Source: CAWEYO01 sp963813315
GTDB taxonomy: Bacteria; Pseudomonadota; Alphaproteobacteria; Rhizobiales; Rhizobiaceae
Direction of reading: 5' to 3'
DNA length: 64,000 nucleotides
NCBI GenBank assembly: GCA_963813315.1
Contig: CAWEYO010000005.1
Coordinates: forward strand, 124,001 to 188,000
Shown here: positions 40,970 through 49,207 of the stretch, piece after piece
How the letters are laid out: every line of letters starts with the position of its first letter
Position numbering within the stretch: position 1 is the first letter of the stretch
The notes under the pieces: generated by a model
Told to the model about the DNA's origin: nothing
Seen by the model: the letters and a program-made list of their open reading frames with translations, nothing else
Databases searched by the model: none
Position numbers and translations under genes: made by a program

Positions 40970-41482
40970 CTATGCTCCCTGCGGTTCCGCGACGGTGAGG
41001 CCGGCGCCGGTCGCTTGGCCAACCGTCGCGCGCAGCGTGCCGAGGAGCGCTTCGAGACGCGCGATGTCGAGGTCGCCGTGATAGTCGTCGCCGACCTGCA
41101 TGACCGGAGCCATCTCGCACGCGCCGAGGCATTCGACTGTCGAAAGGGTGAACAGCCCGTCCGGCGTCGTGCCGTCCTTGCCGATCCCCAGCACGGTCTC
41201 CAGATGGCTCAGCAGGTCTTCCGATCCGCGCAGCATACAGGAGACATTGTCGCAGAGTTGCAGGTGGAACATGCCCACCGGCGAGGTATGGAAGAGCGTG
41301 TAGAAAGTCGCCAGCTCGTAGACCCAGATGCGCTCGACACCAAGGATGTCGGCGACCTCTTCCAGCACCGGGCCCGGCAGATGGCCATGTTCCTTCTGCG
41401 CGATCAGAAGCGCGGGCATGATCGCCGAACGCTGGTCGGGATAGCGCTCCGCTGCCGCTTCGATTTTTTCGCGCATGTTCAT
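40970..41482 (-). CDS. nuoE: NADH-quinone oxidoreductase subunit E ([2Fe-2S])
   Basis: A 170-residue thioredoxin-fold subunit holding the N1a [2Fe-2S] cluster through C77, C82, C118 and C122 (CDNVSC and CLGAC). The helical N-terminus has RSAIMPALLIAQKEHGHLP and YELATFYTLFHTSPVG. The ATG at 41482 is chosen because GGAGG lies about 11 bases upstream; a TTG at 41491 sits too close to that site and ATG 41476 is possible. It forms the NADH-oxidising module with NuoF and NuoG, encoded next in the same direction. Confidence 0.94.
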   Translation of the reverse strand: MNMREKIEAAAERYPDQRSAIMPALLIAQKEHGHLPGPVLEEVADILGVERIWVYELATFYTLFHTSPVGMFHLQLCDNVSCMLRGSEDLLSHLETVLGIGKDGTTPDGLFTLSTVECLGACEMAPVMQVGDDYHGDLDIARLEALLGTLRATVGQATGAGLTVAEPQGA

Positions 41483-41499
41483 CGCGTTCAAATCCTCCG

Positions 41500-42714
41500 C
41501 TACTTGTCCACCTCGGCCATCACCGGATCGAGGCTGCCCAGCACGGCGATCATATCGGCGAGGTAGCGCGCATTGCCGGCCCCGAACAGTCCCTGAAGGT
41601 TGACGAAAGAGGGTGCCCGCACCTTCATTCGGAATGGCTTTTCGGACCCGTCACTGATGATGTAAAACCCGAGTTCCCCCTTTGGCGCCTCGATCGCCGA
41701 ATAGACCTCGCCCTTTGGAACCTTGAAGCCATAGGCCGACAGGTCGAAATGCTGGATCAGCGCCTCCATCGAGCAGTGCACCCTGTCCTTGTCCACCGGG
41801 AAAGCGACCGTCGGCATGTCGATCTGGAACGGCCCCTCGGGCATCTGGTCGAGGCATTGTTCGATGATCCGCACGCTCTCGCGCATCTCCTCGACCCGAC
41901 ATTGCCAGCGCGCGTAGCAATCGCCTTCGTCGCGGGTGATGACGTTGAAGTCGAGCCGGTCGTAGATCTCGTAGGGTTCGTCGCGGCGTATATCCCAGTC
42001 GACGCCCGAGGCCCGCAGGTTCGGACCGCTCAGGCCGAGGTCGATGCCATCCTCGGCGGTGATGACGCCCACCCCTTGCGTCCGCTTCAGGAACACCCGG
42101 TTGTTCTCGATCAGCCGTTCGTAGTCGCGGATGCGTTTGGGAAATATCTCGCAGAACTCCCTGATCTTGGGGAAGAACCCCTCGGGCAGGTCCTCGCGCA
42201 CACCGCCGACCCGGCAAAACGAGGTGTGCATCCGCGCCCCGGTGACCATCTCCAACAGGTCCATGATCATTTCGCGCTCTCGCATGGCGTAAAGCAGCGC
42301 GGTCATGGCGCCCAGGTCCATCGGCAGCGCGCCGGTTATCAGGAGATGACCGGAGATCCGCGCCAGTTCGGCCATCAGCACGCGGATAAACTGCGCGCGG
42401 ATCGGCGCTTCGATGCCGAGCAGCTTCTCCACCGCCAGCGCGAAGGCAAGGTTGTTAGACGGCGGGCAGAGGTAGTCCAGCCGGTCGGTCAGCGGAAAAA
42501 TCTGGGTGTAGGTGAAGCTCTCCGCCAGCTTTTCAGTGCCGCGATGGAGGTAGCCGATATGCGGGTCCACGCGCGCGACATATTCGCCTTCCAACTCAAG
42601 CACCAGGCGCAGCACCCCATGCGTGCTGGGATGTTGGGGCCCGAGGTTGAGAAGCACCTCCTTGGTATCCGGCGCTTCGCCTTCCTGCCTGCTCAGTTCC
42701 GTGACTTCGGTCAT
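41500..42714 (-). CDS. nuoD: NADH-quinone oxidoreductase subunit D (49 kDa type)
   Basis: A 404-residue subunit lining the quinone cavity with NuoB. It shows LNLGPQHPSTHGVLRLVLELEGE (quinone-contact His-containing loop), DPHIGYLHRGTEKLAE, LDYLCPPSNNLAFALAVEKLL, and the C-terminal LGSLDPVMAEVDK with the buried Asp typical of NuoD. It is separate from nuoC, unlike the fused nuoCD of enterobacteria. It lies between nuoC and nuoE with short spacers (28 and 17 bases). Confidence 0.95.
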   Translation of the reverse strand: MTEVTELSRQEGEAPDTKEVLLNLGPQHPSTHGVLRLVLELEGEYVARVDPHIGYLHRGTEKLAESFTYTQIFPLTDRLDYLCPPSNNLAFALAVEKLLGIEAPIRAQFIRVLMAELARISGHLLITGALPMDLGAMTALLYAMREREMIMDLLEMVTGARMHTSFCRVGGVREDLPEGFFPKIREFCEIFPKRIRDYERLIENNRVFLKRTQGVGVITAEDGIDLGLSGPNLRASGVDWDIRRDEPYEIYDRLDFNVITRDEGDCYARWQCRVEEMRESVRIIEQCLDQMPEGPFQIDMPTVAFPVDKDRVHCSMEALIQHFDLSAYGFKVPKGEVYSAIEAPKGELGFYIISDGSEKPFRMKVRAPSFVNLQGLFGAGNARYLADMIAVLGSLDPVMAEVDK

Positions 42715-42742
42715 CTCGAGCCTCCGGCGGGCAACGGCCTCC

Positions 42743-43279
42743 CTATGGAATGCGCCTGGTAGCGAGGTCGGGCTCAGTCGGTGGCGGACCTTCGGAGCCG
42801 AACGGGTTCAAATTGTCCTTGTAGCCGCGCAGCGGAAAGTCCTTGCGCTGCGGAAAGCCGACGAACCCTTCCCACATGTAGATCCGCCGCAGGTCGGGAT
42901 GGCCCTCGAACCTGATCCCGTACATGTCCCAGGCCTCGCGCTCATGCCAGTTGGCGGTCCGCCATACCCCGGTCACCGACGGGACGACTGGCGGGTCGCC
43001 GAGGCGGCATTTGATCCGAACGCGCCATTTGTTGGGCAGCGAATAGAGGTGGTACACAGCCTCGTAGCGCGGTGTCTCGGGATAATAATCGACGCCGCAG
43101 ATGTCGGACAGGAAATCGAACCGCAGCGCCGGATGCTCCTTCAGAAACCGGCAAAGCTCGACGATCATTTCAGGGCGAGCAGCGAAGGCATGAACGCCGT
43201 GTGCGAAGCCGAGATCCTCGATTGCCCCGCCGAAACGCTCTGCGATCAGGGCGCTGTCGAGGGGCGACCCCTTGCTCAT
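42743..43279 (-). CDS. nuoC: NADH-quinone oxidoreductase subunit C (30 kDa type)
   Basis: A 178-residue peripheral subunit. It shows LRFDFLSDICGVDYYPETPRYEAVYHLYSLPNKWRVRIK, VTGVWRTANWHEREAWDMYGIRFEGHPDLRRIYMWEGFVGFPQRKDFPLRGY, the family signature around ERE..D..G..F.GHPDLRR. The start ATG at 43279 overlaps the nuoB stop as ATGA, which fixes it and indicates coupled translation. The frame is open farther upstream but there it merely shadows nuoB. Confidence 0.95.
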   Translation of the reverse strand: MSKGSPLDSALIAERFGGAIEDLGFAHGVHAFAARPEMIVELCRFLKEHPALRFDFLSDICGVDYYPETPRYEAVYHLYSLPNKWRVRIKCRLGDPPVVPSVTGVWRTANWHEREAWDMYGIRFEGHPDLRRIYMWEGFVGFPQRKDFPLRGYKDNLNPFGSEGPPPTEPDLATRRIP

Positions 43280-43779
43280 GACGCCGCGGCCCGGTCCAGA
43301 GGGGTCCCAGCCAGCGCCCGGGTTTTCTTGATCTTCTCCTGAAGCAGAAGAAAGCCGTGCATCAGCGCCTCGGGCCGCGGCGGGCAGCCGGGCACATGCA
43401 CGTCGACCGGCACGAAGGTCTCCGCTCCCTGCACCACGGCATACGTGTTGTAGACCCCGCCCGAGATCGCGCATGTACCCATTGCGATGACCCAGCGCGG
43501 CTCCGGCATCTGGTCGTAGAGCCGGCGCACGACGGGCGCGAATTTCCGCGTCACGGTGCCGGCGATAATCATCACGTCGGACTGGCGCGGCGAGGGCCGG
43601 AACACCACGCCGAACCGGTCGAGATCGTAGCGCGCACAACCGGCCGAGATCATCTCGATGGCACAGCAGGCAATGCCAAAGGTTTCGGGCCACAGCGCCG
43701 ACCTCCGGCTCCAACTAATCAAGCTGTCGGCGGTAGTGAACAGCACGCTGTCACGGATCGCGTTGTTTACGCCTCCCAT
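43276..43779 (-). CDS. nuoB: NADH-quinone oxidoreductase subunit B (N2 cluster)
   Basis: A 167-residue subunit carrying the terminal [4Fe-4S] cluster N2, ligated by the tandem pair C38-C39 with C103 and C132 (GIACCAIEM, GTCAISGG, VPGCPPRPE). All four are present. It overlaps nuoA by 13 bases and nuoC by 4. The N-terminus is shorter than in mitochondrial-type NuoB proteins. Confidence 0.96.
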   Translation of the reverse strand: MGGVNNAIRDSVLFTTADSLISWSRRSALWPETFGIACCAIEMISAGCARYDLDRFGVVFRPSPRQSDVMIIAGTVTRKFAPVVRRLYDQMPEPRWVIAMGTCAISGGVYNTYAVVQGAETFVPVDVHVPGCPPRPEALMHGFLLLQEKIKKTRALAGTPLDRAAAS

Positions 43780-44132
43780 TCCAGCGCTCCCTTCAGCCAG
43801 GCGTAGGCGAAGCCCACAAGTAGCAGCAGCATGAAGACGAACATCTCGACATAGCCGACCAGCCCGATCTCTTTCAGGACGACCGCCCAGGGAAAGAGGA
43901 ACATCGCCTCGACATCAAAGACCACCAACAGGATGGCCAGCACGAAGAACTGCACCCTGAAGCGGCCCCCGGCCGCCTCGCCAACCGGGTCCATACCGCA
44001 TTCATAGGGCATGTTCTTGGCGGGATAGGGATTGGACGGGCGAAGGAGCGAGGAGACAAAAAGCGTGGCCAGCGCCACCAGAACAATTCCGGCGACCATG
44101 AAAAGAACCGGTACGAACTCCATTCCAGTCAT
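43767..44132 (-). CDS. nuoA: NADH-quinone oxidoreductase subunit A
   Basis: A 121-residue membrane subunit with three helices: VLFMVAGIVLVALATLFVSSLL, FRVQFFVLAILLVVFDVEAMFLFPWAV and VEMFVFMLLLLVGFAYAWLKGALEW. The conserved first loop is NPYPAKNMPYECGMDPVG, whose Cys is characteristic. It begins the ABCDEFG block after a 156-base gap behind nuoN (44133-44288) that shows no gene and may hold an internal promoter. ATG 44123 is an alternative start. Confidence 0.95.
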   Translation of the reverse strand: MTGMEFVPVLFMVAGIVLVALATLFVSSLLRPSNPYPAKNMPYECGMDPVGEAAGGRFRVQFFVLAILLVVFDVEAMFLFPWAVVLKEIGLVGYVEMFVFMLLLLVGFAYAWLKGALEWEA

Positions 44133-44288
44133 GTTCGCATTGCCCCGGTCACTTACCGGGTGTTTCGTTCAGGCCGCGACCGACCTACTTCAGGACGGTG
44201 ACGCGGGCCCCCCGGGAAGCGACTTGGGCATTCCTTTCGTGCGACCGCGAGAGTATTAGGTCGGCCGGATCATTGCAAATCCAATCGA

Positions 44289-45728
44289 TCAACCGCCAAA
44301 CACGGAATGTTGAGCAAGCCTCAGAAACCATGCCGGAAACAGACCGATCCCGATAGTCCCGGCAGCGGTGAAGGCGAGCGCGGCTCGCACCGAGGGCGTC
44401 AGTGCCGGATCGAACGTGCGTTGCGGTTCGCGCATGTAGATCACCATGACGATGCGGATGTAGAAGTAGGCGGCGACCGCGCTCAGCAGCACTGCGATAA
44501 CCGCGAGCGGGACGAAACCCTGCTCGATGAGAGCGACCAGAACGTAGAACTTGGCGAAGAACCCGGCTGTCGGCGGGATGCCGGCCAGCGAGAACAGATA
44601 GAGCAGCATCAGAAGCGCCAGGCCGCGATGCGACTTGGCGAGACCCGCGTAGTCCTCGATGATTTCGCCCGAGAAATCGCCGTTCCGCATCATGATGACG
44701 ATGCCGAAGATGCCGAGGTTCATGAACGCGTAGATCAGCAGGTAGAGCATCACGCCGGCGATTCCGTCCGCGCCGCCGGCCACCACGCCGAACATGGCGA
44801 ACCCGGCATGGGCGATGCTCGAATAGGCCAGGAGGCGCTTGAAATTATCCTGCACGAGCGCCACGAAACTGCCGAGCGCCATCGTCATCACCGCAATGAC
44901 TGCGACGATGATCCAGGCGTCGGAGGCTGCTACCAGCGGGTTCAGGAACACGCGCAGGATCACCGCGAACCCCGCCGCCTTTGGGCCGACCGACATGAAG
45001 GCGGTAATCGTCGTCGGCGCGCCTTCATAGACGTCCGGCACCCACATGTGGAACGGCACCGCGCCGACCTTGAAGACCAGCCCGGCAACGATGAAGACCA
45101 CCGCCAGCAGCAATCCCGGATCAAGCGGACCGCCGGTTACCGCAGCAGCCATCCCGCTTAGGCTGGTTGTGCCGGTTAGCCCGTAGACAAGTGAAACGCC
45201 GTAGAGAAAAATCCCGGTCGAGACTGCGCCAAGGATCACGTATTTCAGCGCCGCTTCGTTCGACCGCCGCTGCTGCCGCAGAAAGCCGGTGAGCACATAG
45301 GTGCAGAAGGACATCAGTTCGAGACCGACATAGATCGACAAAAGGTCGGTCGCCGATGCCATGATCATCATGCCCGAAAGCGATAAGAGCATCAGGACGT
45401 AGTATTCGCTGCTCCCGATCTCTTCGATATCGGCGTATTTCCGGGAAAGAAGGAATGTCAGGACCGTGGCCAGGTAGAACAAGACCTTGAAGAAGGCCGC
45501 GAAGCGGTCACCGATGAACATGCCTGAATAGGCCGCCCGCGTCTCACCTGCCAGCATGAGTGTTCCCGCGGCGGCAATCAGCACGACCGCGATGGAAGCC
45601 CAGACGAGGAACGCTCCCCGCCCCTTCCGCACAATTTGTCCCAGGATCAAGAGAATGCAGGCCCCGGCGACCACCACGATCTCGGGCAGGCTCGCGAGGA
45701 TCGACTGGAAAAGTGCGGCGGGCGTCAT
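44289..45728 (-). CDS. nuoN: NADH-quinone oxidoreductase subunit N (antiporter-like)
   Basis: A 479-residue multi-helix proton-pumping subunit. Key residues of the antiporter family can be seen: Glu in IYVGLELMSFCTYVL, the TM7 Lys in AGLVFKVGAVPFHMWVPDVYEGAPTTITAFMSVGPKAAGF (with the TM8 Lys in GPKAA), and a C-terminal FSLAGIPPTAGFFAKFYVL segment. Its start overlaps the nuoM stop by 4 bases (ATGA). It closes the J-K-X-L-M-N block. Confidence 0.95.
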   Translation of the reverse strand: MTPAALFQSILASLPEIVVVAGACILLILGQIVRKGRGAFLVWASIAVVLIAAAGTLMLAGETRAAYSGMFIGDRFAAFFKVLFYLATVLTFLLSRKYADIEEIGSSEYYVLMLLSLSGMMIMASATDLLSIYVGLELMSFCTYVLTGFLRQQRRSNEAALKYVILGAVSTGIFLYGVSLVYGLTGTTSLSGMAAAVTGGPLDPGLLLAVVFIVAGLVFKVGAVPFHMWVPDVYEGAPTTITAFMSVGPKAAGFAVILRVFLNPLVAASDAWIIVAVIAVMTMALGSFVALVQDNFKRLLAYSSIAHAGFAMFGVVAGGADGIAGVMLYLLIYAFMNLGIFGIVIMMRNGDFSGEIIEDYAGLAKSHRGLALLMLLYLFSLAGIPPTAGFFAKFYVLVALIEQGFVPLAVIAVLLSAVAAYFYIRIVMVIYMREPQRTFDPALTPSVRAALAFTAAGTIGIGLFPAWFLRLAQHSVFGG

Positions 45729-47197
45729 TGGCTGCCCTTGCCGTGAACTTGTGAAAGCAGATGCTTCACCGAGGCGTCGATTATTGCAAGAAAGGGTTTC
45801 GGATAGAGCCCGACCCAGATCACGAAAACGGCGAGAGGCAGAATTGCGGCCAACTCGCGGCCGTTCACGTCGTGGATCTTGAACCGGGCGCCGACGCTGG
45901 CCGGGCCAAGCGCGACTTTCCCGTACATGCCAAGCAGATAGGCCGCGCCCAGCAACGCCCCCAGAACGGCGGCCGCGCCGACGGCCAGGTTGGCCGCAAA
46001 CCCGCCCGACAGCACCAGCAACTCGCCCACGAACGAATTCGTTCCCGGCAGCGCCATCGACGACAGGGTGAACAGCGCGAAAAAGGCCGTATAGACCGGC
46101 GCCGCCTTCATCAGCCCCCCATATTCCGCGATGCTGCGGGTATGGGTCCGCTCGTAAACCAGGCCTACGAAAAGGAACAACGCGCCCGTCGTTACGCCAT
46201 GATTGAACATTTGCAGGACGGCACCCTCGAGCCCGCGCTGGTTCAGCGCGAAAATCCCCAGCGTGACGAAGCCCATGTGGCTGATGCTGGAATACGCCAC
46301 CAGCTTCTTCAGGTCGTCCTGCGCGAGCGCGAGCAGCCCGCCATAGACAATGGCAAGTGCGGAAAGGGCCAGCATCAGTGTCGAATAGTGAACCGACGCC
46401 TCCGGCAGCATAGGCAGCGAGAACCGCAGGAACCCGTAGGCGCCCATTTTCAACAGCACGCCGGCGAGGATGATGCTGCCTGCCGTCGGCGCTTCGACAT
46501 GGGCGTCGGGCAGCCAGGTATGGACCGGAACCATCGGAACCTTGACGGCGAAGGCGATCAGGAAGGCAAAGAACAGCCAGGACTGGATCTGGAGCGGCAA
46601 ATCCTTCGCCGTCAGGGCGATCATGTCGAAAGTCTCGCCGCCGTGGAAATAGAGCACGATGACACCGATCAGGAACAGGAGGCTTCCCGCCAGCGTGTAA
46701 AGGAAGAACTTGAACGCAGCATAGACCCGGCCTTCGCCGCCCCAGACGCCGATAATCACGTACATCGGGATCAGCATCGCCTCCCAGAAGACGTAGAAAA
46801 GGAACAGGTCAAGCGCACAGAACACCCCGAGCATCAGCGCCTGCATGAAGAGCAGGCTGACCATGAACTCCTTCACCTTGCGATCGATCGCGACCCAAGA
46901 GGCCAGCACGCAGATCAAGCCCAACAGCGCGGTCAGGAACACGAAGAGCACGCTGATCCCGTCGACGCCAAGCGCGTAGGTGATACCGAGCGCCGGCACC
47001 CATGGGTGTGTCTCGGTGAACTGCATCGCGTGGGTCGTGGTGTCAAAGCCGGCCAGCATCGGAATGCAGAGAGCCAGGTCGAGGACGGTGACAGCCAGGG
47101 CGGTCCACCGCACCGCATCGTCATTGCGCAGAAACATCAGAACCGCCGCCCCGCCGACGGGCACGAACACAACAAGGCTAAGCAGCGGGAACGCCAT
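45725..47197 (-). CDS. nuoM: NADH-quinone oxidoreductase subunit M (antiporter-like)
   Basis: A 490-residue proton-pumping subunit. TM5 Glu is in FLFYVFWEAMLIPMYVIIG, TM7 Lys in FAVKVPMVPVHTWLPDAHVEAPTAGSIILAGVLLKMG (TM8 Lys in LLKMG), and the broken helix region near LVAYSSISHMGFVTLG and MFNHGVTTGALFL. The ATG at 47197 lies 2 bases after the nuoL-like stop; the open frame to 47473 lies within that gene and is rejected. It is clearly the canonical NuoM, in contrast to the extra antiporter gene at 49204. Confidence 0.94.
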   Translation of the reverse strand: MAFPLLSLVVFVPVGGAAVLMFLRNDDAVRWTALAVTVLDLALCIPMLAGFDTTTHAMQFTETHPWVPALGITYALGVDGISVLFVFLTALLGLICVLASWVAIDRKVKEFMVSLLFMQALMLGVFCALDLFLFYVFWEAMLIPMYVIIGVWGGEGRVYAAFKFFLYTLAGSLLFLIGVIVLYFHGGETFDMIALTAKDLPLQIQSWLFFAFLIAFAVKVPMVPVHTWLPDAHVEAPTAGSIILAGVLLKMGAYGFLRFSLPMLPEASVHYSTLMLALSALAIVYGGLLALAQDDLKKLVAYSSISHMGFVTLGIFALNQRGLEGAVLQMFNHGVTTGALFLFVGLVYERTHTRSIAEYGGLMKAAPVYTAFFALFTLSSMALPGTNSFVGELLVLSGGFAANLAVGAAAVLGALLGAAYLLGMYGKVALGPASVGARFKIHDVNGRELAAILPLAVFVIWVGLYPKPFLAIIDASVKHLLSQVHGKGSQ

Positions 47198-47199
47198 CG

Positions 47200-48960
47200 C
47201 TACCGCCACGCGACGGCGAAGATGACGGTGGCTGCGATCACGCCGGTGATCATCGCCAGCGCGTAGTGCGTCACGACACCGGTCTGGAGCAGCCGGAGCC
47301 TGCCGCCGCTGGAGAGGATCGCGCGGGCCACGCCATTGACGACGGCGTCCACGCCATTGAGATCGATCCGCAGTCCGGCCCGTGCCGTCCCGTACAGGAA
47401 AGGCAGTGCCACCGTCTCGGACACGTCGCTTACAGCCTTCTCGTAGCGTGCCAGCGGTTTTTCGGCGAGCCACATGAAGAGCCGCGCGCCCTTGCGATAG
47501 AACCAGTCGGTGTCGATGCTGATCGTGTTCTCGGGGTCGAGCGCCCGGAGAAACACGACAAATCCCAATGCGGTGAACATAAGCAAGCCGAGGCTCTCGG
47601 CGACATGTACGCCGGTGTAGGGTTCGAAGTCGACCGGATAGGGCAAAAGCGCGTAAAGCGGCTGAGGGAACACCCCGATCGCGATGCAGAGCACCGCCGC
47701 CATGCCCATCGCTACAAGCATGTTGAGGGGCGGCTCCCGCGCCTCCAACTTCCGGTCCGTGCCGAAGAACATGTAATAAGGGAGCTTGAGCCCGGTGTGC
47801 AGGAATGTCCCCGACGATGCCATCGTCAGCGCCAGCACCACCAGCGCGCGGTGGTCCTGTGCGGCGGCGGCGATCACCATCGACTTGGTGACGAAGCCCG
47901 AGAAGAACGGAAATGCCGAGATCGCGAAGGCGCCCACCATATAGAGCGCCACGGTCAGCGGCATGGTTCTATAGAGACCGCCGAGCTCGGTGAGCTTGCG
48001 ACGTCCGGTGACGTGGATCACCGCCCCCGCACCCATGAACAGAAGCGCCTTGTACAGAATATGCGCGAAGGCATGGCTGGAGGACCCGTTCACCGCCATT
48101 TCGGTGCCGATGCCGATGCCTGCCACCATGTAGCCCACCTGGCTGACGATGTGATAGGCGAGCAGTCGCCGGCAGTCGTTCTCCAGTACAGCGTAGACGA
48201 CGCCGTAGAGCGCCATCGCCGTGCCGAACCAGACCAGAAGCTCGGTCCCCGGAAATGCCCGCGCCAACACATAGACGGCGGTCTTGGTGGTGAAGGCGCT
48301 CATGAACACCGCCCCGGTGACGGTCGCCTCCGGGTAGGCGTCGGTCAGCCACGCATTGAGCGGCGGCACCGCGGCATTGAGCATGAACGCGGCAAGGATC
48401 AGGCCGGCGGACACGCCCATCCCGCCCTCGATCGGCCCGAAAAGCAGCGAGCCGGTGGCGAGCCCGTGGAGAATGATGCCGGCGAGCAGCGCCACTCCAC
48501 CGGTGATATGGACCATGAGATACCGGAACCCGGCGCGGATCGCCGGCTCGCCGCGCTGCGCGAAGACCAGATAGGCAGAGGCAAATGCCATGCCTTCCCA
48601 GAACAGGTAGAGCGTCAGGTAGTCGCCGGCGAACACCACGCCGAGCGCACTGCCGACGTAGACGAACGCCGCCACATGCTGGCCTGCGCGCGTCAAGTGC
48701 AGCGCGTAGACCATGCCGATCAGCGCCATGATGGTGAAAACGGTGGCGAAGACGATGCTGAGCTTGTCGACCCTGGCAACAAGGATTTCCTGTCCGACGA
48801 ATCGTACAGCGCCGTAGCTGCCCGGCTCCATCGTGAGCACGGCGAGGATTGCCAGCGCCGGAATCGCGAGCAGGTAGACCTTGCGGATCGATCCTTTCAG
48901 GAAGGGGATCAGCAGGGCGCCGACAATGAACAGCAGTGCGGGATGGACGAAGTCAGTCAT
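47200..48960 (-). CDS. NuoL-like antiporter subunit (Mrp-D type core with C-terminal lateral extension)
   Basis: 586 residues: an antiporter-like core of about 14 helices, then a long C-terminal extension (from about residue 475: SIDTDWFYRKGARLFMWLAEKPLARYEKAVSDVS...) ending in a last helix VTHYALAMITGVIAATVIFAVAW. That tail resembles the lateral amphipathic arm of NuoL. The TM5 Glu (E122, LYLFWEGM) and TM8 Lys (K226, TTKTAVYVL) are present, and a late Lys in HILYKALLFMGAG. The TM7 position that is Lys in NuoM/NuoN is N195 (LNAAVPPLNAWLTDAYPEATVTG). The NAAVPP form recurs in a known MrpD-like family, so it is probably native. Whether this subunit pumps normally is open. It overlaps the 84-residue gene by 8 bases. 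Confidence 0.85.
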   Translation of the reverse strand: MTDFVHPALLFIVGALLIPFLKGSIRKVYLLAIPALAILAVLTMEPGSYGAVRFVGQEILVARVDKLSIVFATVFTIMALIGMVYALHLTRAGQHVAAFVYVGSALGVVFAGDYLTLYLFWEGMAFASAYLVFAQRGEPAIRAGFRYLMVHITGGVALLAGIILHGLATGSLLFGPIEGGMGVSAGLILAAFMLNAAVPPLNAWLTDAYPEATVTGAVFMSAFTTKTAVYVLARAFPGTELLVWFGTAMALYGVVYAVLENDCRRLLAYHIVSQVGYMVAGIGIGTEMAVNGSSSHAFAHILYKALLFMGAGAVIHVTGRRKLTELGGLYRTMPLTVALYMVGAFAISAFPFFSGFVTKSMVIAAAAQDHRALVVLALTMASSGTFLHTGLKLPYYMFFGTDRKLEAREPPLNMLVAMGMAAVLCIAIGVFPQPLYALLPYPVDFEPYTGVHVAESLGLLMFTALGFVVFLRALDPENTISIDTDWFYRKGARLFMWLAEKPLARYEKAVSDVSETVALPFLYGTARAGLRIDLNGVDAVVNGVARAILSSGGRLRLLQTGVVTHYALAMITGVIAATVIFAVAWR

Positions 48961-49207
48961 AATAGTCCTCGCGCCGCATCAGCCCGCCCTGATGGCCGAG
49001 GAACTTGGAGACGAAAATCAGCAGCACGCAGGAGACGAAGCCGTAGACGGCCGACCAGCCCGGCAGGCGGTCCCACAAATATTCGGCGTGTTCGCGGTAA
49101 ACCAGAAAGTCGGCGATAACGGTCAGAACCAACGCCAGATAGAAGAGCCGCCGGCGCTGAGCCGCATGTTCCTCGTCACCAAAGAAATCGACGACGCGCT
49201 TGATCAT
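48953..49207 (-). CDS. Small two-helix membrane protein between antiporter genes
   Basis: 84 residues. The charged N-terminus (VVDFFGDEEHAAQRRR) precedes two hydrophobic helices, about residues 21-36 (LFYLALVLTVIADFLV) and 51-71 (WSAVYGFVSCVLLIFVSKFLG), and a short acidic tail. It overlaps the upstream antiporter gene by 4 bases (ATGA) and the downstream NuoL-like gene by 8, so it is under strict translational coupling and is very likely a real subunit or assembly factor. I recognise no named family; it is not NuoJ, NuoK or NuoA. It could bridge the two antiporter-like subunits. Confidence 0.8.
   Translation of the reverse strand: MIKRVVDFFGDEEHAAQRRRLFYLALVLTVIADFLVYREHAEYLWDRLPGWSAVYGFVSCVLLIFVSKFLGHQGGLMRREDYYD

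Noticed and set aside
45761..47266. Plus-strand open frame of 501 codons opposite nuoM
   Set aside because: Same composition bias and antisense to nuoM; no ribosome-binding site or family similarity.
47266..49119. Long open frame (617 codons) on the plus strand opposite the NuoL-like gene
   Set aside because: Its translation is rich in His, Gln, Arg and Asp with no domain, and it is antisense to a clearly recognisable membrane protein; a high-GC codon shadow.
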